This document shows, piece by piece, positions 8,251 to 21,511 of a stretch of DNA of 64,000 nucleotides. Within the stretch, counting starts at the first letter, position 1, and every line of letters begins with the position of its first letter. The position numbers and the translations under genes are program-made. The DNA is from Bifidobacterium sp. WK012_4_13. GTDB taxonomy: Bacteria > Actinomycetota > Actinomycetes > Actinomycetales > Bifidobacteriaceae. Location of the stretch: contig NZ_CP129683.1 of assembly GCF_041080835.1 (NCBI RefSeq), positions 1,426,001 to 1,490,000 of the forward strand, written 5' to 3'. The notes under the pieces were generated by a model. That model made no database searches, was not told the origin of the DNA, and saw nothing but the letters and a program-made list of their open reading frames with translations.

Positions 8251-9144
8251 ATGTATTCAATGAACCAAAACAATCACACTCAGTCTGATTCTGAGACACA
8301 ATCGGAGACACCAGCACAACTAGCCGAATCTTGGCACGGCAGCGATGCCACCGCCCATAACGACGCGATGGACACTCTTCTGAATCGTAGATCGATACGT
8401 CGGTTCGAATCCACGCCGATTCCACCCAAGACCTCTGAACTTCTCGAACTTGCCGCGCAGCGTGCAGCCACCAGTCAGTTCTTGAACGCGTGGTCAGCCA
8501 TAAGAATCACCGATCCTGCGCTCAAGCAGCAGCTGGCTGAAATTGGCGAGCAACCCTATATCGCCGAGGCGCCCCTGCTGTACATATTCGTTCTCGATCA
8601 GCGCCGGAACGCACATATCGCCAAAGAACAGGGAATCGATGTCTCTGCCGACGGCTTCAATCTTGCCTCCAGCTACCGATTCCTTCAGGCACAGAACGAT
8701 GCGGTCCTTGCCCTGCATGCAATGGAGACTGCCGCAGAGTCCCTCGGACTCGGCTGCGTGATCCTCGGTTCGGTCCTGAACGACATTGACAGGCTCATCA
8801 CGCTACTGCATCTGCGGCAACTCACATTCCCGGTCCTTGGCCTTGCCATCGGCAAGCCAGCCCAGCAGCCCACTCTCAAGCCACGCATGCCCCGGTCGAT
8901 GCAGTTCTTCGAAAACGCCTATCCGGCTGATTTTGACAATGAGGAATTCTCGCAATCGCTCATCTCCTTTGATGCCACGGTTCATCAATACTATGATCTG
9001 CGTCATGCCGACCGTCCCGTCGCAGCATTCAGCGCCCAAATCAAAAAGGTATCGTCAGCCAAGCCTTCGAGGCTGAACGATATCGGACGATTGGCCCCAA
9101 AGCAGGGATTCGATATCAGGACGCAGCCAGAGCAGGAACACTGA
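8251..9144 (+). CDS. NfsA-like flavin nitroreductase
   Basis: About 297 residues. The region from MDTLLNRRSIRRFESTPI onward is the FMN-binding nitroreductase fold: NRRSIR phosphate-binding start, AATSQFLNAW, and later ALHAMETAAESLGLGCVILGSV. The long C-terminal extension (MPRSMQFFENAYP, then HQYYDLRH) matches NfsA/FRP-type NADPH nitroreductases, which reduce quinones and nitro compounds by two electrons in the cytoplasm. The start is uncertain: ATG 8251 and ATG 8260 are both possible, neither with a strong ribosome site, and the frame stays open upstream to 8143. The first 40 residues are acidic and low complexity. Confidence 0.85.
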   Translation: MYSMNQNNHTQSDSETQSETPAQLAESWHGSDATAHNDAMDTLLNRRSIRRFESTPIPPKTSELLELAAQRAATSQFLNAWSAIRITDPALKQQLAEIGEQPYIAEAPLLYIFVLDQRRNAHIAKEQGIDVSADGFNLASSYRFLQAQNDAVLALHAMETAAESLGLGCVILGSVLNDIDRLITLLHLRQLTFPVLGLAIGKPAQQPTLKPRMPRSMQFFENAYPADFDNEEFSQSLISFDATVHQYYDLRHADRPVAAFSAQIKKVSSAKPSRLNDIGRLAPKQGFDIRTQPEQEH

Positions 9145-9253
9145 CCTTGCACGCATCCTGAGGATCGTGAAGGCCTGGAAACACCGGATTGGCATCGACA
9201 TAAGTCCGATCCGTGCGCCTTATCCTCGAAGATCGCCAGCACGATCGAACCAT

Positions 9254-9502
9254 CTATCGTCTTGGCTTATACCCCTTCTTGCGAGAATGCGGCTTGCGAG
9301 AGCGTTCCAGATCATGGTGTGGCAGGCTGGTCGAGGGATCTCTGCTTGTCAGATGCCACATTTCGCAATAGTCGCATCTATACACCCACAACCTCACCCC
9401 ACGGCTGACGAAGCTCTCGTCAGCCGCCCGCTCTGCAATTGCCTTGTCATGATACATGATCTTCGACGTCGCGCGGCATCGTTGTGGGGTGAAAAAGTGC
9501 AT
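9254..9502 (-). CDS. Small conserved-type protein with CxxC and WHLTS motif
   Basis: 82 residues, basic C-terminus. The core KIMYHDKAIAERAADESF, then LWVYRCDYCEMWHLTS, contains a Cys-x2-Cys pair directly followed by an aromatic-His-Leu-Thr motif. Small proteins with YxCxxCxxWHLT occur in actinobacteria and phages and look like one-metal knuckles; no function is established to my knowledge. ATG 9502 avoids overlap with the aldo/keto reductase gene ending at 9528; an in-frame start at 9556 would overlap it. No clear ribosome site is visible. It may be read through from the upstream reductase gene. Confidence 0.65.
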   Translation of the reverse strand: MHFFTPQRCRATSKIMYHDKAIAERAADESFVSRGVRLWVYRCDYCEMWHLTSRDPSTSLPHHDLERSRKPHSRKKGYKPRR

Positions 9503-9527
9503 ACTGCTATCGTAGGTCCACGTTTCA

Positions 9528-10463
9528 CTAGGGCAGGTCGTTGCCTGCGGAAACATAGAGATCGTACCATTCCTGTCTTGTCAGCTCGACATCCGCGCCG
9601 GCAATCATCTGTGTGAGTCGCGACGGTGTCATCGACCCGAGGAGAACTTGCATCCGCGCAGGATGGCGCAGAATCCAAGCCACTGCAATGGCGCTTGCAT
9701 TGACTTGGTACTTGGCCGCAAGTTCATCCAGCTTCGCATTAAGCTCAGGAAACTTGGGACTGCCAAGGAACACTCCCTCGAAGAATCCATATTGGAATGG
9801 ACTCCATGCTTGAATCGTCATCCTATGAAGACGCGAATAGGAGATAAGCCCACCATCGTGGTCGATGCTCGCGGAATCGTCCATGTTGACATGCATTTCC
9901 TGCTGCACCATGGCAGTGTGACCAAGCCCGAACTGCAACTGGTTGACCTCGAGCTTCTCGTCCAACGCACTTTGCAGAAGATCGATCTGACCGGGGTTGA
10001 CGTTGCTTACGCCAAAGTGGTGGACCTTGCCCTGATTGCGTAGGGTTTGGAACGCATCCGCCAGGTCATCGAGCTCAACCAAGGTATCTGGCCTGTGCAG
10101 CAGGGCAAAATCGACGTAGTCAACCTGAAGGTTGTCCAATTCCTTGTCAAGAGCGGCGAGCAGATGCTTCTTTGAAAAGTCATAGCCGACGATGTGTCCA
10201 TGATCGTCTCTCGCAATGCCGAATTTAGTCTCCAAGACAATGCTCGTCCTCTGAACGCCAAGATCCTTGATTGACTGACCGAATCTGCGAGAACTCTCGC
10301 CGTCCGCGTACACATCCGCCGTGTCAAAGAAGTTGATGCCCCCATCCAAGGCTGCCTCGACGACAGCGTTGGCCTCAGCCTGCGACTTGTCTGCGATTCT
10401 CATTACACCGAGGGCGGTGCGAGAAGCATGAACGCCAGTCGTACCAATATCCAAAAACTTCAT
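9528..10463 (-). CDS. Aldo/keto reductase (YdhF-like)
   Basis: 311-residue NADPH-dependent carbonyl reductase fold. Catalytic residues are visible: Asp and Tyr in FFDTADVYADGESS, Lys in LETKFGIA and His in ALLHRPDTL. The C-terminal segment AWILRHPARMQVLLGSMTPSRL is the cofactor phosphate-binding end. The sequence resembles the YdhF/AKR11-type subgroup; the substrate is unknown. ATG 10463 follows AGGGAGAG by three bases. A TetR-type palindrome lies just upstream. Confidence 0.92.
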   Translation of the reverse strand: MKFLDIGTTGVHASRTALGVMRIADKSQAEANAVVEAALDGGINFFDTADVYADGESSRRFGQSIKDLGVQRTSIVLETKFGIARDDHGHIVGYDFSKKHLLAALDKELDNLQVDYVDFALLHRPDTLVELDDLADAFQTLRNQGKVHHFGVSNVNPGQIDLLQSALDEKLEVNQLQFGLGHTAMVQQEMHVNMDDSASIDHDGGLISYSRLHRMTIQAWSPFQYGFFEGVFLGSPKFPELNAKLDELAAKYQVNASAIAVAWILRHPARMQVLLGSMTPSRLTQMIAGADVELTRQEWYDLYVSAGNDLP

Positions 10464-10484
10464 TGTCTCTCCCTGTCTTGGAAT

Positions 10485-10496
10485 TACCGTTCGGTA
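10485..10496. promoter_or_regulatory. TetR-type operator candidate
   Basis: TACCGTTCGGTA has perfect five-base arms around TT and sits 22 bases before the aldo/keto reductase start. ACCG-CGGT palindromes are frequent TetR-family sites. No TetR gene is encoded in this window, so the regulator would act from elsewhere. Confidence 0.45.
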
Positions 10497-10509
10497 CAAC
10501 AATATCGAG

Positions 10510-10526
10510 CATGTTTATGAAACATG
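10510..10526. promoter_or_regulatory. Palindrome upstream of aldo/keto reductase
   Basis: CATGTTTATGAAACATG: exact seven-base arms around ATG, 47 bases ahead of the reductase start. Could be a second operator or a promoter-proximal hairpin. Confidence 0.4.
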
Positions 10527-10593
10527 AACACTTACGGAAAATATTCACTCAGCTAAACACGATAAGCGACGGAGGTGTGTGTGGGTATGGTTC

Positions 10594-10624
10594 GACCCCG
10601 GGGAGCTGTGCTCTACCCGGGGTC
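10594..10624 (-). terminator. Hairpin downstream of 5S rRNA
   Basis: GACCCCGGG and CCCGGGGTC form a nine-base perfect stem with a 13-base loop, 14 bases beyond the 5S 3' end in transcript order. No U-run follows, so termination may be inefficient or the hairpin may serve in 3'-end processing. Confidence 0.5.
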
Positions 10625-10637
10625 TCCCCGTCGTGTG

Positions 10638-10755
10638 AAGCGACGACGCGCTACTCTCCCACACCCTGACGAGTGCAGTACCATCGCCGTGCTAGGCCTT
10701 AGCTTCCAGGTTCGGAATGGAACTGGGCGTTTCCCCTAGGCTATGGTCGCCGCAA
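10638..10755 (-). rRNA. rrf: 5S ribosomal RNA
   Basis: On the minus strand the sequence starts GCGGCGACCATAGCC and carries the canonical CCCAGTTCCATTCCGAACC loop B/C region and GGTACTGCACTC, ending in GGGAGAGTAGC and the complement of the 5' end. About 118 bases; ends are estimated from the helix I pairing. Third gene of the rRNA operon. Confidence 0.9.
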
Positions 10756-10917
10756 ATCTTCGAATTATCACGCGCACTCTCATGCGCATGGCCTGTGGTC
10801 GCTTGGGAACCGGACAGTGGACGCTATACTTCATCGATCGCTGCAGTCAACAAGTGCTCCTTGCTGCTGGGATGCCTGCTAGAAGGACCTGCATATCCAC
10901 CCACCACCAGGGATGAG

Positions 10918-13975
<3,058 letters not shown>

Positions 13976-14346
13976 ACATACGAACAACATATGCCCTACT
14001 ACAAGCCTCTACTAGCAAATTCCCAGACAACAAATCATCACACTAAAATTGATCACAAACGATCGACACAAACTCCAAACGGAGTTCGGTCTGAAATATA
14101 CAGCAAGCAATAAATGCTTGCTCGCGTCCACTATCCAGTTCTCAAGCCACCACCGCACTACCAGCATCAACCACCGAAAACGACGGCATCCACCGGAAGG
14201 CATCGAATCGCCGAGTGGCAATCCGGGAGCCCAAAAGCGTATCTGCACTGCAAAGCCAACCACTCGTTCCACGCCAGCATGCCCACGCGACCACCGCAAT
14301 GATGGCCCGAAAGGCTCGTTCGCCACAAACCGTGGCATATTCTCCG
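13976..14346 (-). other. 16S-23S internal transcribed spacer without tRNA
   Basis: About 370 bases. No tRNA-Ile or tRNA-Ala cloverleaf can be found on the transcribed strand, which matches bifidobacterial spacers. The part near 23S is A+T-rich and should form the processing stem with sequence downstream of 23S. Confidence 0.75.
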
Positions 14347-15874
<1,528 letters not shown>

Positions 15875-16040
15875 ACATGAAGAATCGAAAACGACTCCTA
15901 AAATAATTCATATTGACGGATTCGTCTAAAAGACGAACCACACAAAAAAATGACGATCATTAAGTCCTCCCGGACACCCAGGCACAAACCCAGGCTCACG
16001 CCAAACTGGCAATTAATTGACTATAAAAAGTAGTACAAAT

Positions 16041-16059
16041 ACACTCTTGAGTTCTCAAA
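16041..16059 (-). promoter_or_regulatory. rRNA leader antitermination-like element
   Basis: The transcript strand reads TTTGAGAACTCAAGAGTGT, about 170 bases upstream of 16S. TTTGAGAACTCAA is recurrent in actinobacterial rRNA leaders and includes a small hairpin (TTGAG/CTCAA). It is followed by an A+T-rich tract. A role in antitermination or processing is inferred from position. Confidence 0.6.
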
Positions 16060-16175
16060 CCACCACCACACCAACAAGCTTTGTTCTCTCACTTGGAGAA
16101 ATCCGCCGTGTTGAGCAGCGAAGTACAAGCCTACACTCTTTTGGGCTGTTTCGCATCTTTGCGGGTGTGATTAAA

Positions 16176-16208
16176 CCGAGAGACGTTGAAAATAAACGCT
16201 TCTCTCGG
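16176..16208. repeat. 33-base inverted repeat upstream of rRNA operon
   Basis: Arms CCGAGAGA-CGTT and AACG-C-TTCTCTCGG pair over 12 bases with a small bulge and an A+T-rich loop. It lies about 300 bases ahead of 16S and 220 bases ahead of the sirtuin gene. No gene ends toward it on the minus strand, so it is more likely a regulatory or upstream-activating site than a terminator. Confidence 0.55.
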
Positions 16209-16426
16209 TGTGTCGGATTTATGTGAAACACCAGCCGCGCATCAGAGCGCTCCGATTCACATTGCTTTCAGACAGTCATATTTTTCCCTCACCTGCGTGT
16301 CGTCCTTCCTATTATGACCTAGATGTCATTTCCATGTGATTTCGATGAATCGAACTCTCCGTCACAGGCGCATCTGCCAAGACAATGTCTCGATAAAATG
16401 CGCTTCTTTCGTGGTAAGACTTGAGT

Positions 16427-17182
16427 ATGGCTAAAAAGATCGCAGTACTGACAGGCGCCGGAATTTCAACTTCAGCGGGCATTCCGGATTTCCGCGGACC
16501 CGAAGGCGTCTGGACGAAACATCCCGAGCAGATGAATGTATATGACCTCGACTCATTCCTTTCCGACAAGAAGGCACGTGAATACTCATGGCGGTGGCAA
16601 AAGGAGTCGCCGGTATGGGGCGCGCAACCCGGAGTCGCTCACAAGGCCCTGGCAAAGCTTGAGCATGCGGGGCTGCTGACTCTGCTGGCGACGCAGAACT
16701 TTGATGCACTTCATGAGAAGGCAGGCAACAGCGATGACGTCATCGTCAACCTCCACGGGACCATCGGCACCTCGCACTGCATGAAATGCGGCGCCGAATA
16801 TGACACCGCCGAGATCATGGACAATCTTGACGCCGAGCCCGATCCATGCTGCCATCGCAAGCTCCCATTCAGTGGAAACATGCCTTGCAACGGAATCATC
16901 AAGACCGACGTGGTGTACTTTGGACAGGCCTTGCCGGACGGCTCCATGGAGAAGAGCATGCGTCTGGCATCTTCGGCCGATGAATTCTGGGTGATCGGTT
17001 CAACGCTTGAGGTGTATCCGGCAGCGTCGTTGGTTCCGGTTGCGGCACAGGCGGGGGTGCCTGTGACCATCATGAACATGGGACGCACTCAATATGATTC
17101 AATTGCGACCCGGCTGATACATGACCCGATTCAGGACGCACTGCCGAAACTGGTCGATGAAACGATTGCAGCGAACGACTGA
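16427..17182 (+). CDS. Sir2-family NAD-dependent protein deacylase
   Basis: 251 residues, a single sirtuin core. Motifs in order: GAGIS and GIPDFRG for NAD, TQNFDALH (usually QNID), LHGT with the catalytic His, a zinc pair CMKC, then CC and MPCNG for the other half of the zinc site, and a VVYFGQALP segment where most sirtuins have FGE. The C-terminal IGSTLEVYPAASLV is the usual GTSLxVxP motif. It would remove acyl groups from lysines in the cytoplasm. ATG 16427 is favoured over a TTG six bases earlier. The second zinc half is irregular, but all catalytic residues are present. Confidence 0.93.
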   Translation: MAKKIAVLTGAGISTSAGIPDFRGPEGVWTKHPEQMNVYDLDSFLSDKKAREYSWRWQKESPVWGAQPGVAHKALAKLEHAGLLTLLATQNFDALHEKAGNSDDVIVNLHGTIGTSHCMKCGAEYDTAEIMDNLDAEPDPCCHRKLPFSGNMPCNGIIKTDVVYFGQALPDGSMEKSMRLASSADEFWVIGSTLEVYPAASLVPVAAQAGVPVTIMNMGRTQYDSIATRLIHDPIQDALPKLVDETIAAND

Positions 17183-17349
17183 TGGCACGCAGAGGGACTG
17201 ATCCTTGTTCTCTCTGCTCCTAAGACAAGAAGGAACGGGCTGCGCGATGTATCCACGGCTGTCGCTCAACGATTTCGCAAATTCCCATACGGACATTGTG
17301 ACTTCGCCGAATTCTCCTGGCAGAGCAGCGGGATGCCATCACGATCAGA

Positions 17350-18384
17350 TCACATTTCGGGTTTGCCTGCACGCCAATACCCCATGAAGGCAACAGCTGA
17401 GCGGTCAACGCCGTATTGCTGCACAATCATGCGCCGAAGGGTGCGAATTACCGAAGCCTCACCAGCCATCCATGCATAGAACGGGCGTCCAATCGCCGAT
17501 TCGGGAGTCTCCCATAGCAATTCCCTGTCTACATCGACGTCTTCCAGGGCGATGGACTGTCTCGAAGACGGATTCGAAGACGCATCGCCGTGGCTCAGCA
17601 TCGCAAGGTTCGTGGCAGCATAGGTACGCATGCGAGATATCAGACTGGCTCCTCGTTCAATGTCCGGTTCACCAGGGCGATGTGAATCCGAACGGGCGAC
17701 CCAATCAATGGTGAAGCCAAGCTCTGCCGCGTCGACGAAGCCCGCTGTCTGATTCAATGCCTCCATATCCCGAGAATCGGGAACCTCAAGCAATGCGACT
17801 CCATGCCCGCGCCATGCAGCGTTCTTCAATGACGCGAGGATCCCGCCGATTCCAGGAACGGCAGTCTCATCGCCGACCAGCAGCAGGTTCTTTGCATCCC
17901 CGGGGTGAAAATCAATGCCTTCCGCGGAGTGAATGGAGTGCTCGTCCGGCCCTATGACGAAGATTTCATCACCCGGCTGCGCCTTCCACACGAAAGCTCC
18001 GGCCGGACCGGGGTTGTCGTGGAGAATGCAATCGACGGTTAGCTGGCGTGACACGGGGTCGATCGCCCGAATCGTATAGGTGCGCATCGGATTGCGGTCT
18101 TCTGGAGGCAGCGCGGACCAGCGTTCCCACCATGAACCCTTGTGTATCGACTGAGGCGAGCACATGTCAGGATCGCCCCAACGGCCGCCCTCAAGTGGCA
18201 GCAGCAGCTTGATTCTTTGGTCGAAGCCATCGGTGCCGAAATCGACAAGATCGTCACCTTCGAATACGAGTCTCACGAAGCTTGGAGAGAGAGGGATGCG
18301 TTTTACGACATGAACGCGATATGGCCTCGCTCCTGGGCGATCATCCTTGATGTGTCGATCATTGGAAAGATTGCTGGGCCTCAT
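17350..18384 (-). CDS. Siderophore-interacting protein (ferric-siderophore reductase)
   Basis: 344 residues of the SIP/ViuB flavoprotein family, which reduces imported ferric siderophores with NAD(P)H to free iron. The FAD-binding part has MRTYTIRAID and VDCILHDNPGPAGAFVW; a NAD-binding segment starts LLLVGDETAVPGIGGIL, and the C-terminus has the family signature AFMGYWRAGK. Residues about 260-310 are a longer insert than usual. The ATG at 18384 overlaps the ATPase stop by four bases (ATGA) with GAAGAGGAG upstream, fixing the start. Last gene of the siderophore operon. Confidence 0.93.
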   Translation of the reverse strand: MRPSNLSNDRHIKDDRPGARPYRVHVVKRIPLSPSFVRLVFEGDDLVDFGTDGFDQRIKLLLPLEGGRWGDPDMCSPQSIHKGSWWERWSALPPEDRNPMRTYTIRAIDPVSRQLTVDCILHDNPGPAGAFVWKAQPGDEIFVIGPDEHSIHSAEGIDFHPGDAKNLLLVGDETAVPGIGGILASLKNAAWRGHGVALLEVPDSRDMEALNQTAGFVDAAELGFTIDWVARSDSHRPGEPDIERGASLISRMRTYAATNLAMLSHGDASSNPSSRQSIALEDVDVDRELLWETPESAIGRPFYAWMAGEASVIRTLRRMIVQQYGVDRSAVAFMGYWRAGKPEM

Positions 18385-19328
18385 AGCTTCTCCTCTTCGA
18401 ACATTGCACGCTTTGGCGCGAGCGCATGGCGCGAATCTGCGATTATCATTGGCGTTGAGCTTTCTGGATCCTGGATAATGCGAACATCCATTCCGAAGAC
18501 GCGGCTGATGACCTCTGGGGTGACGACCTCTTCCGCCGTGCCGATTGTGTCGCATTCACCGTCTTTCATGGCCAGAATCCAATCGGCGTACCTTGCGGCC
18601 AGATTGATGTCATGAATCACCATGATTATGGTGATTCCATCGATTGCATTCAAATCCGCAAGCAGATCAAGGACTTCAAGCTGATAGGCGACATCGAGAT
18701 AAGTGGTCGGCTCATCAAGAAGAAGAATGTCAGTATCCTGCGCAAGCGTAAGGGCAATCCAGGCGCGCTGACGTTGGCCTCCGGAAAGCTGGTCCACGCT
18801 GCGATCGGCCAGTTCGGCCATGTGCGTGACTGCCAAGGCATGGTCAACGGCATCCTGATCCTGGCGTGACCATGCTGAGCCGAACTTGTGGTATGGGTAT
18901 CTTCCCCGCGAGACAAGGTCAGACACGGTGATGCCATCGGGAGCGATCGGCGATTGAGGAAGGATGCCAAGCTGCGTCGCGACGCGTTTGGTCGGCAGCT
19001 TCGCAATGTCATGCCCGTTAAGTATCACCGTGCCGCCCTGCGGCTTCACCAGTCGCGCCAAGGCTCGAAGAAAGGTCGACTTGCCACAGCCATTTGCGCC
19101 GATTATCGCACCTATCTGGCCGCCGTGAACATCGAGGTCCACGCCTTTGACAGCGAGATGCCTGCCATAGGCAACGCTGACCTTCTCTGCTGAAAGGCTG
19201 GCAGAGCGGGCACTCGTGGTACCCGCTGCCTGCGTCACGGTCCGTCTCGCAGCCTGTCCTGCGTTTCGAATGACGGGACCGAGGGAATGTTCAGCAGAAG
19301 CCATGACATCGGATTCCTGCGGTTTCAT
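18381..19328 (-). CDS. Iron-siderophore ABC transporter ATPase
   Basis: 315 residues. Residues about 45-285 are the ABC ATPase: Walker A GANGCGKST, Q-loop ILPQSPIAPDG, signature QLSGGQRQRAW, Walker B ILLLDEPTTYLD and switch His in MVIHDIN. This is the FepC/FecE group that powers FecCD permeases. A variable 40-residue N-terminal tail precedes it. ATG 19328 overlaps the permease stop (ATGA) and its own stop overlaps the reductase gene, so the three are translated as a coupled set. Confidence 0.96.
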   Translation of the reverse strand: MKPQESDVMASAEHSLGPVIRNAGQAARRTVTQAAGTTSARSASLSAEKVSVAYGRHLAVKGVDLDVHGGQIGAIIGANGCGKSTFLRALARLVKPQGGTVILNGHDIAKLPTKRVATQLGILPQSPIAPDGITVSDLVSRGRYPYHKFGSAWSRQDQDAVDHALAVTHMAELADRSVDQLSGGQRQRAWIALTLAQDTDILLLDEPTTYLDVAYQLEVLDLLADLNAIDGITIIMVIHDINLAARYADWILAMKDGECDTIGTAEEVVTPEVISRVFGMDVRIIQDPESSTPMIIADSRHALAPKRAMFEEEKL

Positions 19329-20356
19329 AGTTGTGACTCCTTCCTCATGGAAAAGTACATGAGAATGACGAGGACCGGACCACCGACCACACTGGTAACG
19401 ACTCCGACAGGGAACTGTGTCCCCGTTGCATGCTGGGCGATGATGTCAGATCCAAGGACAAGGCATGAACCGACCAGACCTGAGGTGACGATTGCCGAAG
19501 AACCTGAGCGAATCAGTCTCACGGCGATAGGCCCTGCGAGGAACGAGACGAAGGCGATGGGACCGACTGCGCTCGTCGCAATCGAAAGCATCAGGACGGC
19601 AACAACGACAATGGCCGCACGTGCCAGACCGACCCTTATACCGAGCCCCGCTGCGATGCCGTCTCCCAGTCGGAGCATATCGAGTTGGCGACTCAACGGC
19701 ATCACCAAGGCACAGCCAATCGTGAGGGCAATGATCGTGATGATGGCATATGTCCAATCAGCATCCGCAAGACTGCCGGTGAGCCACCGGGAGGCGGATT
19801 GAATATCCCATTGATCGGCGCGTACGAGCATCCAGGAGCTGATGGCATTAAGCATGGCGCCGACGGCGATGCCTATCAATACGAGCCGCTGAGGGGCGAA
19901 TCCATGATGAAATGTGAGCAATGCGACCACTATCGCAGTGGCGAGCCCACCAAGAATGGCGAATGCGCTGAGTTGCAGGCCGGAGATGCCAAGGACAACG
20001 ATGCCAAAGACGGCAGCCGTGTTCGCTCCCTCGGTGATGCCGATGATATCCGGGCTTGCAAGCGGATTGTGCAACAACCGTTGAAAGCTTGCGCCGGCCA
20101 TGCCAAAGAGCGCCCCGCAGGCGAATGCGGTCAGCGCCCGGGGAAGTCTGAGCTCTCCGATGACGAAGGTGATGCCGGACGGAGCGTGGCCTGCCATGAC
20201 ATTCACGACATCGGAGAAGGAATACGTCGAGTCGCCGAAAACAATGTCGGAATAGAGCAAGGCGAAGGCCAGAATAAGCAAGGCCGACATGACTGACACC
20301 GCTCTCTGCGAAGATCTTCGAGTGCCAAGCGTCTGTCCACCATAGGTGCCGTTCAT
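19325..20356 (-). CDS. FecCD-type siderophore permease (second)
   Basis: 343 residues, about nine or ten membrane helices. Family markers are RLPRALTAFACGALFGMAGASFQRLLHNPLASPDIIGI and a late VGPIAFVSFLAGPIAVRL coupling loop. It forms the membrane pore with the neighbouring permease. ATG 20356 follows GAGGAAGGGG. Twelve bases separate it from the preceding permease gene, and its stop overlaps the ATPase start. Confidence 0.95.
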   Translation of the reverse strand: MNGTYGGQTLGTRRSSQRAVSVMSALLILAFALLYSDIVFGDSTYSFSDVVNVMAGHAPSGITFVIGELRLPRALTAFACGALFGMAGASFQRLLHNPLASPDIIGITEGANTAAVFGIVVLGISGLQLSAFAILGGLATAIVVALLTFHHGFAPQRLVLIGIAVGAMLNAISSWMLVRADQWDIQSASRWLTGSLADADWTYAIITIIALTIGCALVMPLSRQLDMLRLGDGIAAGLGIRVGLARAAIVVVAVLMLSIATSAVGPIAFVSFLAGPIAVRLIRSGSSAIVTSGLVGSCLVLGSDIIAQHATGTQFPVGVVTSVVGGPVLVILMYFSMRKESQL

Positions 20357-20368
20357 GATTCCCCTTCC

Positions 20369-21385
20369 TCAAACCTGACGAAGCATTCGACCGCGGGCAA
20401 GGATGATGAAGAATGGCGCACCGATGATTGCGGTTACTATGCCGACCTCGATGTCCGACGGACGAGTGAGGATGCGTCCGACGATGTCTGAAGCCAACAG
20501 CAGCATCGGTCCGAGAATCACGGAGATGGCAAGTATGTGACGGTAATCCGAACCTACGATCAGCCGTGCGGCATGAGGAACCACCAGACCCACAAAACCA
20601 ATCGGACCAGTGAGGGACGTTGTGCCAGCTGAGAGCAGAACAGCGGCTATCCAAGCAATTCCACGAGTCAGCTTCACCCGGCTCCCCAATCCTTCTGCAA
20701 GCTCGTCGCCCATGGCAAGAGCATTGATTCCGGGAATCGTGACAAGAGCGAGGACAAGACCTCCGACTATCAAAGGCAGCACAGGAGTCATCAATGCGAA
20801 ACGCGCGCCTGACAGACCGCCGACCTGCCAGAAACGATAGGTCGAGATCACCTGAATGCGTGGAAGCAATACGGCCGATGTCAGCGAGGACAGCATTGCA
20901 GTGATGACGGCTCCGGCCAGGGTCAGCTTGAGGACGGTTGCCCCGCTTGGTCCCATTGAACCGAGAAGCCACACTGCGAGCGCAGCGATGGACGACCCGA
21001 TCAAGGCCACCCAAACGTATTGCTGAGGCGCATCTAGGCCGAAGAAGGCCATGGAAAGGACAATCGCGAAGGCTGCTCCGCTATTCAAGCCCAGGATCGA
21101 CGGATCGGCGAGGGGGTTCCTCGTCATTCCCTGCATGAGGGTTCCTGCGACTGCAAGCGATATTCCCGCGAGAATGCCAAGCACCGTTCGCGGCACCCGG
21201 AGTCTTACTGCCGCTGCCGAAACGCTTGAATCGGATGGGTCTGAAAACGCATGAAACACCTCGTCGAAAGGCACGGTTCGCGAGCCAATTGCCACGGAAA
21301 CCAAGCAAAGTGCCACGAGCGCGGCACATCCCAGACAGAGGAATAACGTCAGCCGACCATTCCTTGATTTCGACACAGTGTTCAT
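20369..21385 (-). CDS. FecCD-type siderophore permease (first)
   Basis: 338 residues with the FecCD pattern: RLRVPRTVLGILAGISLAVAGTLMQGMTRNPLADPSILGL, then GPIGFVGLVVPHAARLIVG near residue 245 as the ATPase-coupling loop. The paralogue of the next gene, with which it should form a heterodimer. It lies 126 bases after the binding-protein stop. Confidence 0.95.
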   Translation of the reverse strand: MNTVSKSRNGRLTLFLCLGCAALVALCLVSVAIGSRTVPFDEVFHAFSDPSDSSVSAAAVRLRVPRTVLGILAGISLAVAGTLMQGMTRNPLADPSILGLNSGAAFAIVLSMAFFGLDAPQQYVWVALIGSSIAALAVWLLGSMGPSGATVLKLTLAGAVITAMLSSLTSAVLLPRIQVISTYRFWQVGGLSGARFALMTPVLPLIVGGLVLALVTIPGINALAMGDELAEGLGSRVKLTRGIAWIAAVLLSAGTTSLTGPIGFVGLVVPHAARLIVGSDYRHILAISVILGPMLLLASDIVGRILTRPSDIEVGIVTAIIGAPFFIILARGRMLRQV

Positions 21386-21511
21386 TCCTCATTCACTTTT
21401 CGTTCGAGGGCCTTCGAATTTCTCTGGCGACACATCTTCCATGGCCTAGATGTCTGAGCAGGAATCCATGGTTGAGGCGTGGTGCGCCAGATCGAATCGA
21501 AGTGCAATTGT

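Larger units (their letters stand above)
15875..16426. other. rRNA operon leader and promoter region
   Basis: Gene-free stretch of about 550 bases between the divergent 16S gene and the sirtuin. It holds an A+T-rich leader next to 16S, an antitermination-like block at 16041-16059 and an inverted repeat at 16176-16208. The rRNA promoter must lie here, probably between 16060 and 16170, but I cannot assign -35 and -10 boxes with confidence. The sirtuin promoter is at the right-hand end. Confidence 0.6.

Noticed and set aside
13976..14346. tRNA gene in the 16S-23S spacer
   Set aside because: No cloverleaf or TTC-loop sequence could be found on the transcribed strand.
19848..21014. 388-codon minus-strand frame
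   Set aside because: Overlaps the two FecCD permease genes in another frame; Arg/His/Ser-rich shadow.
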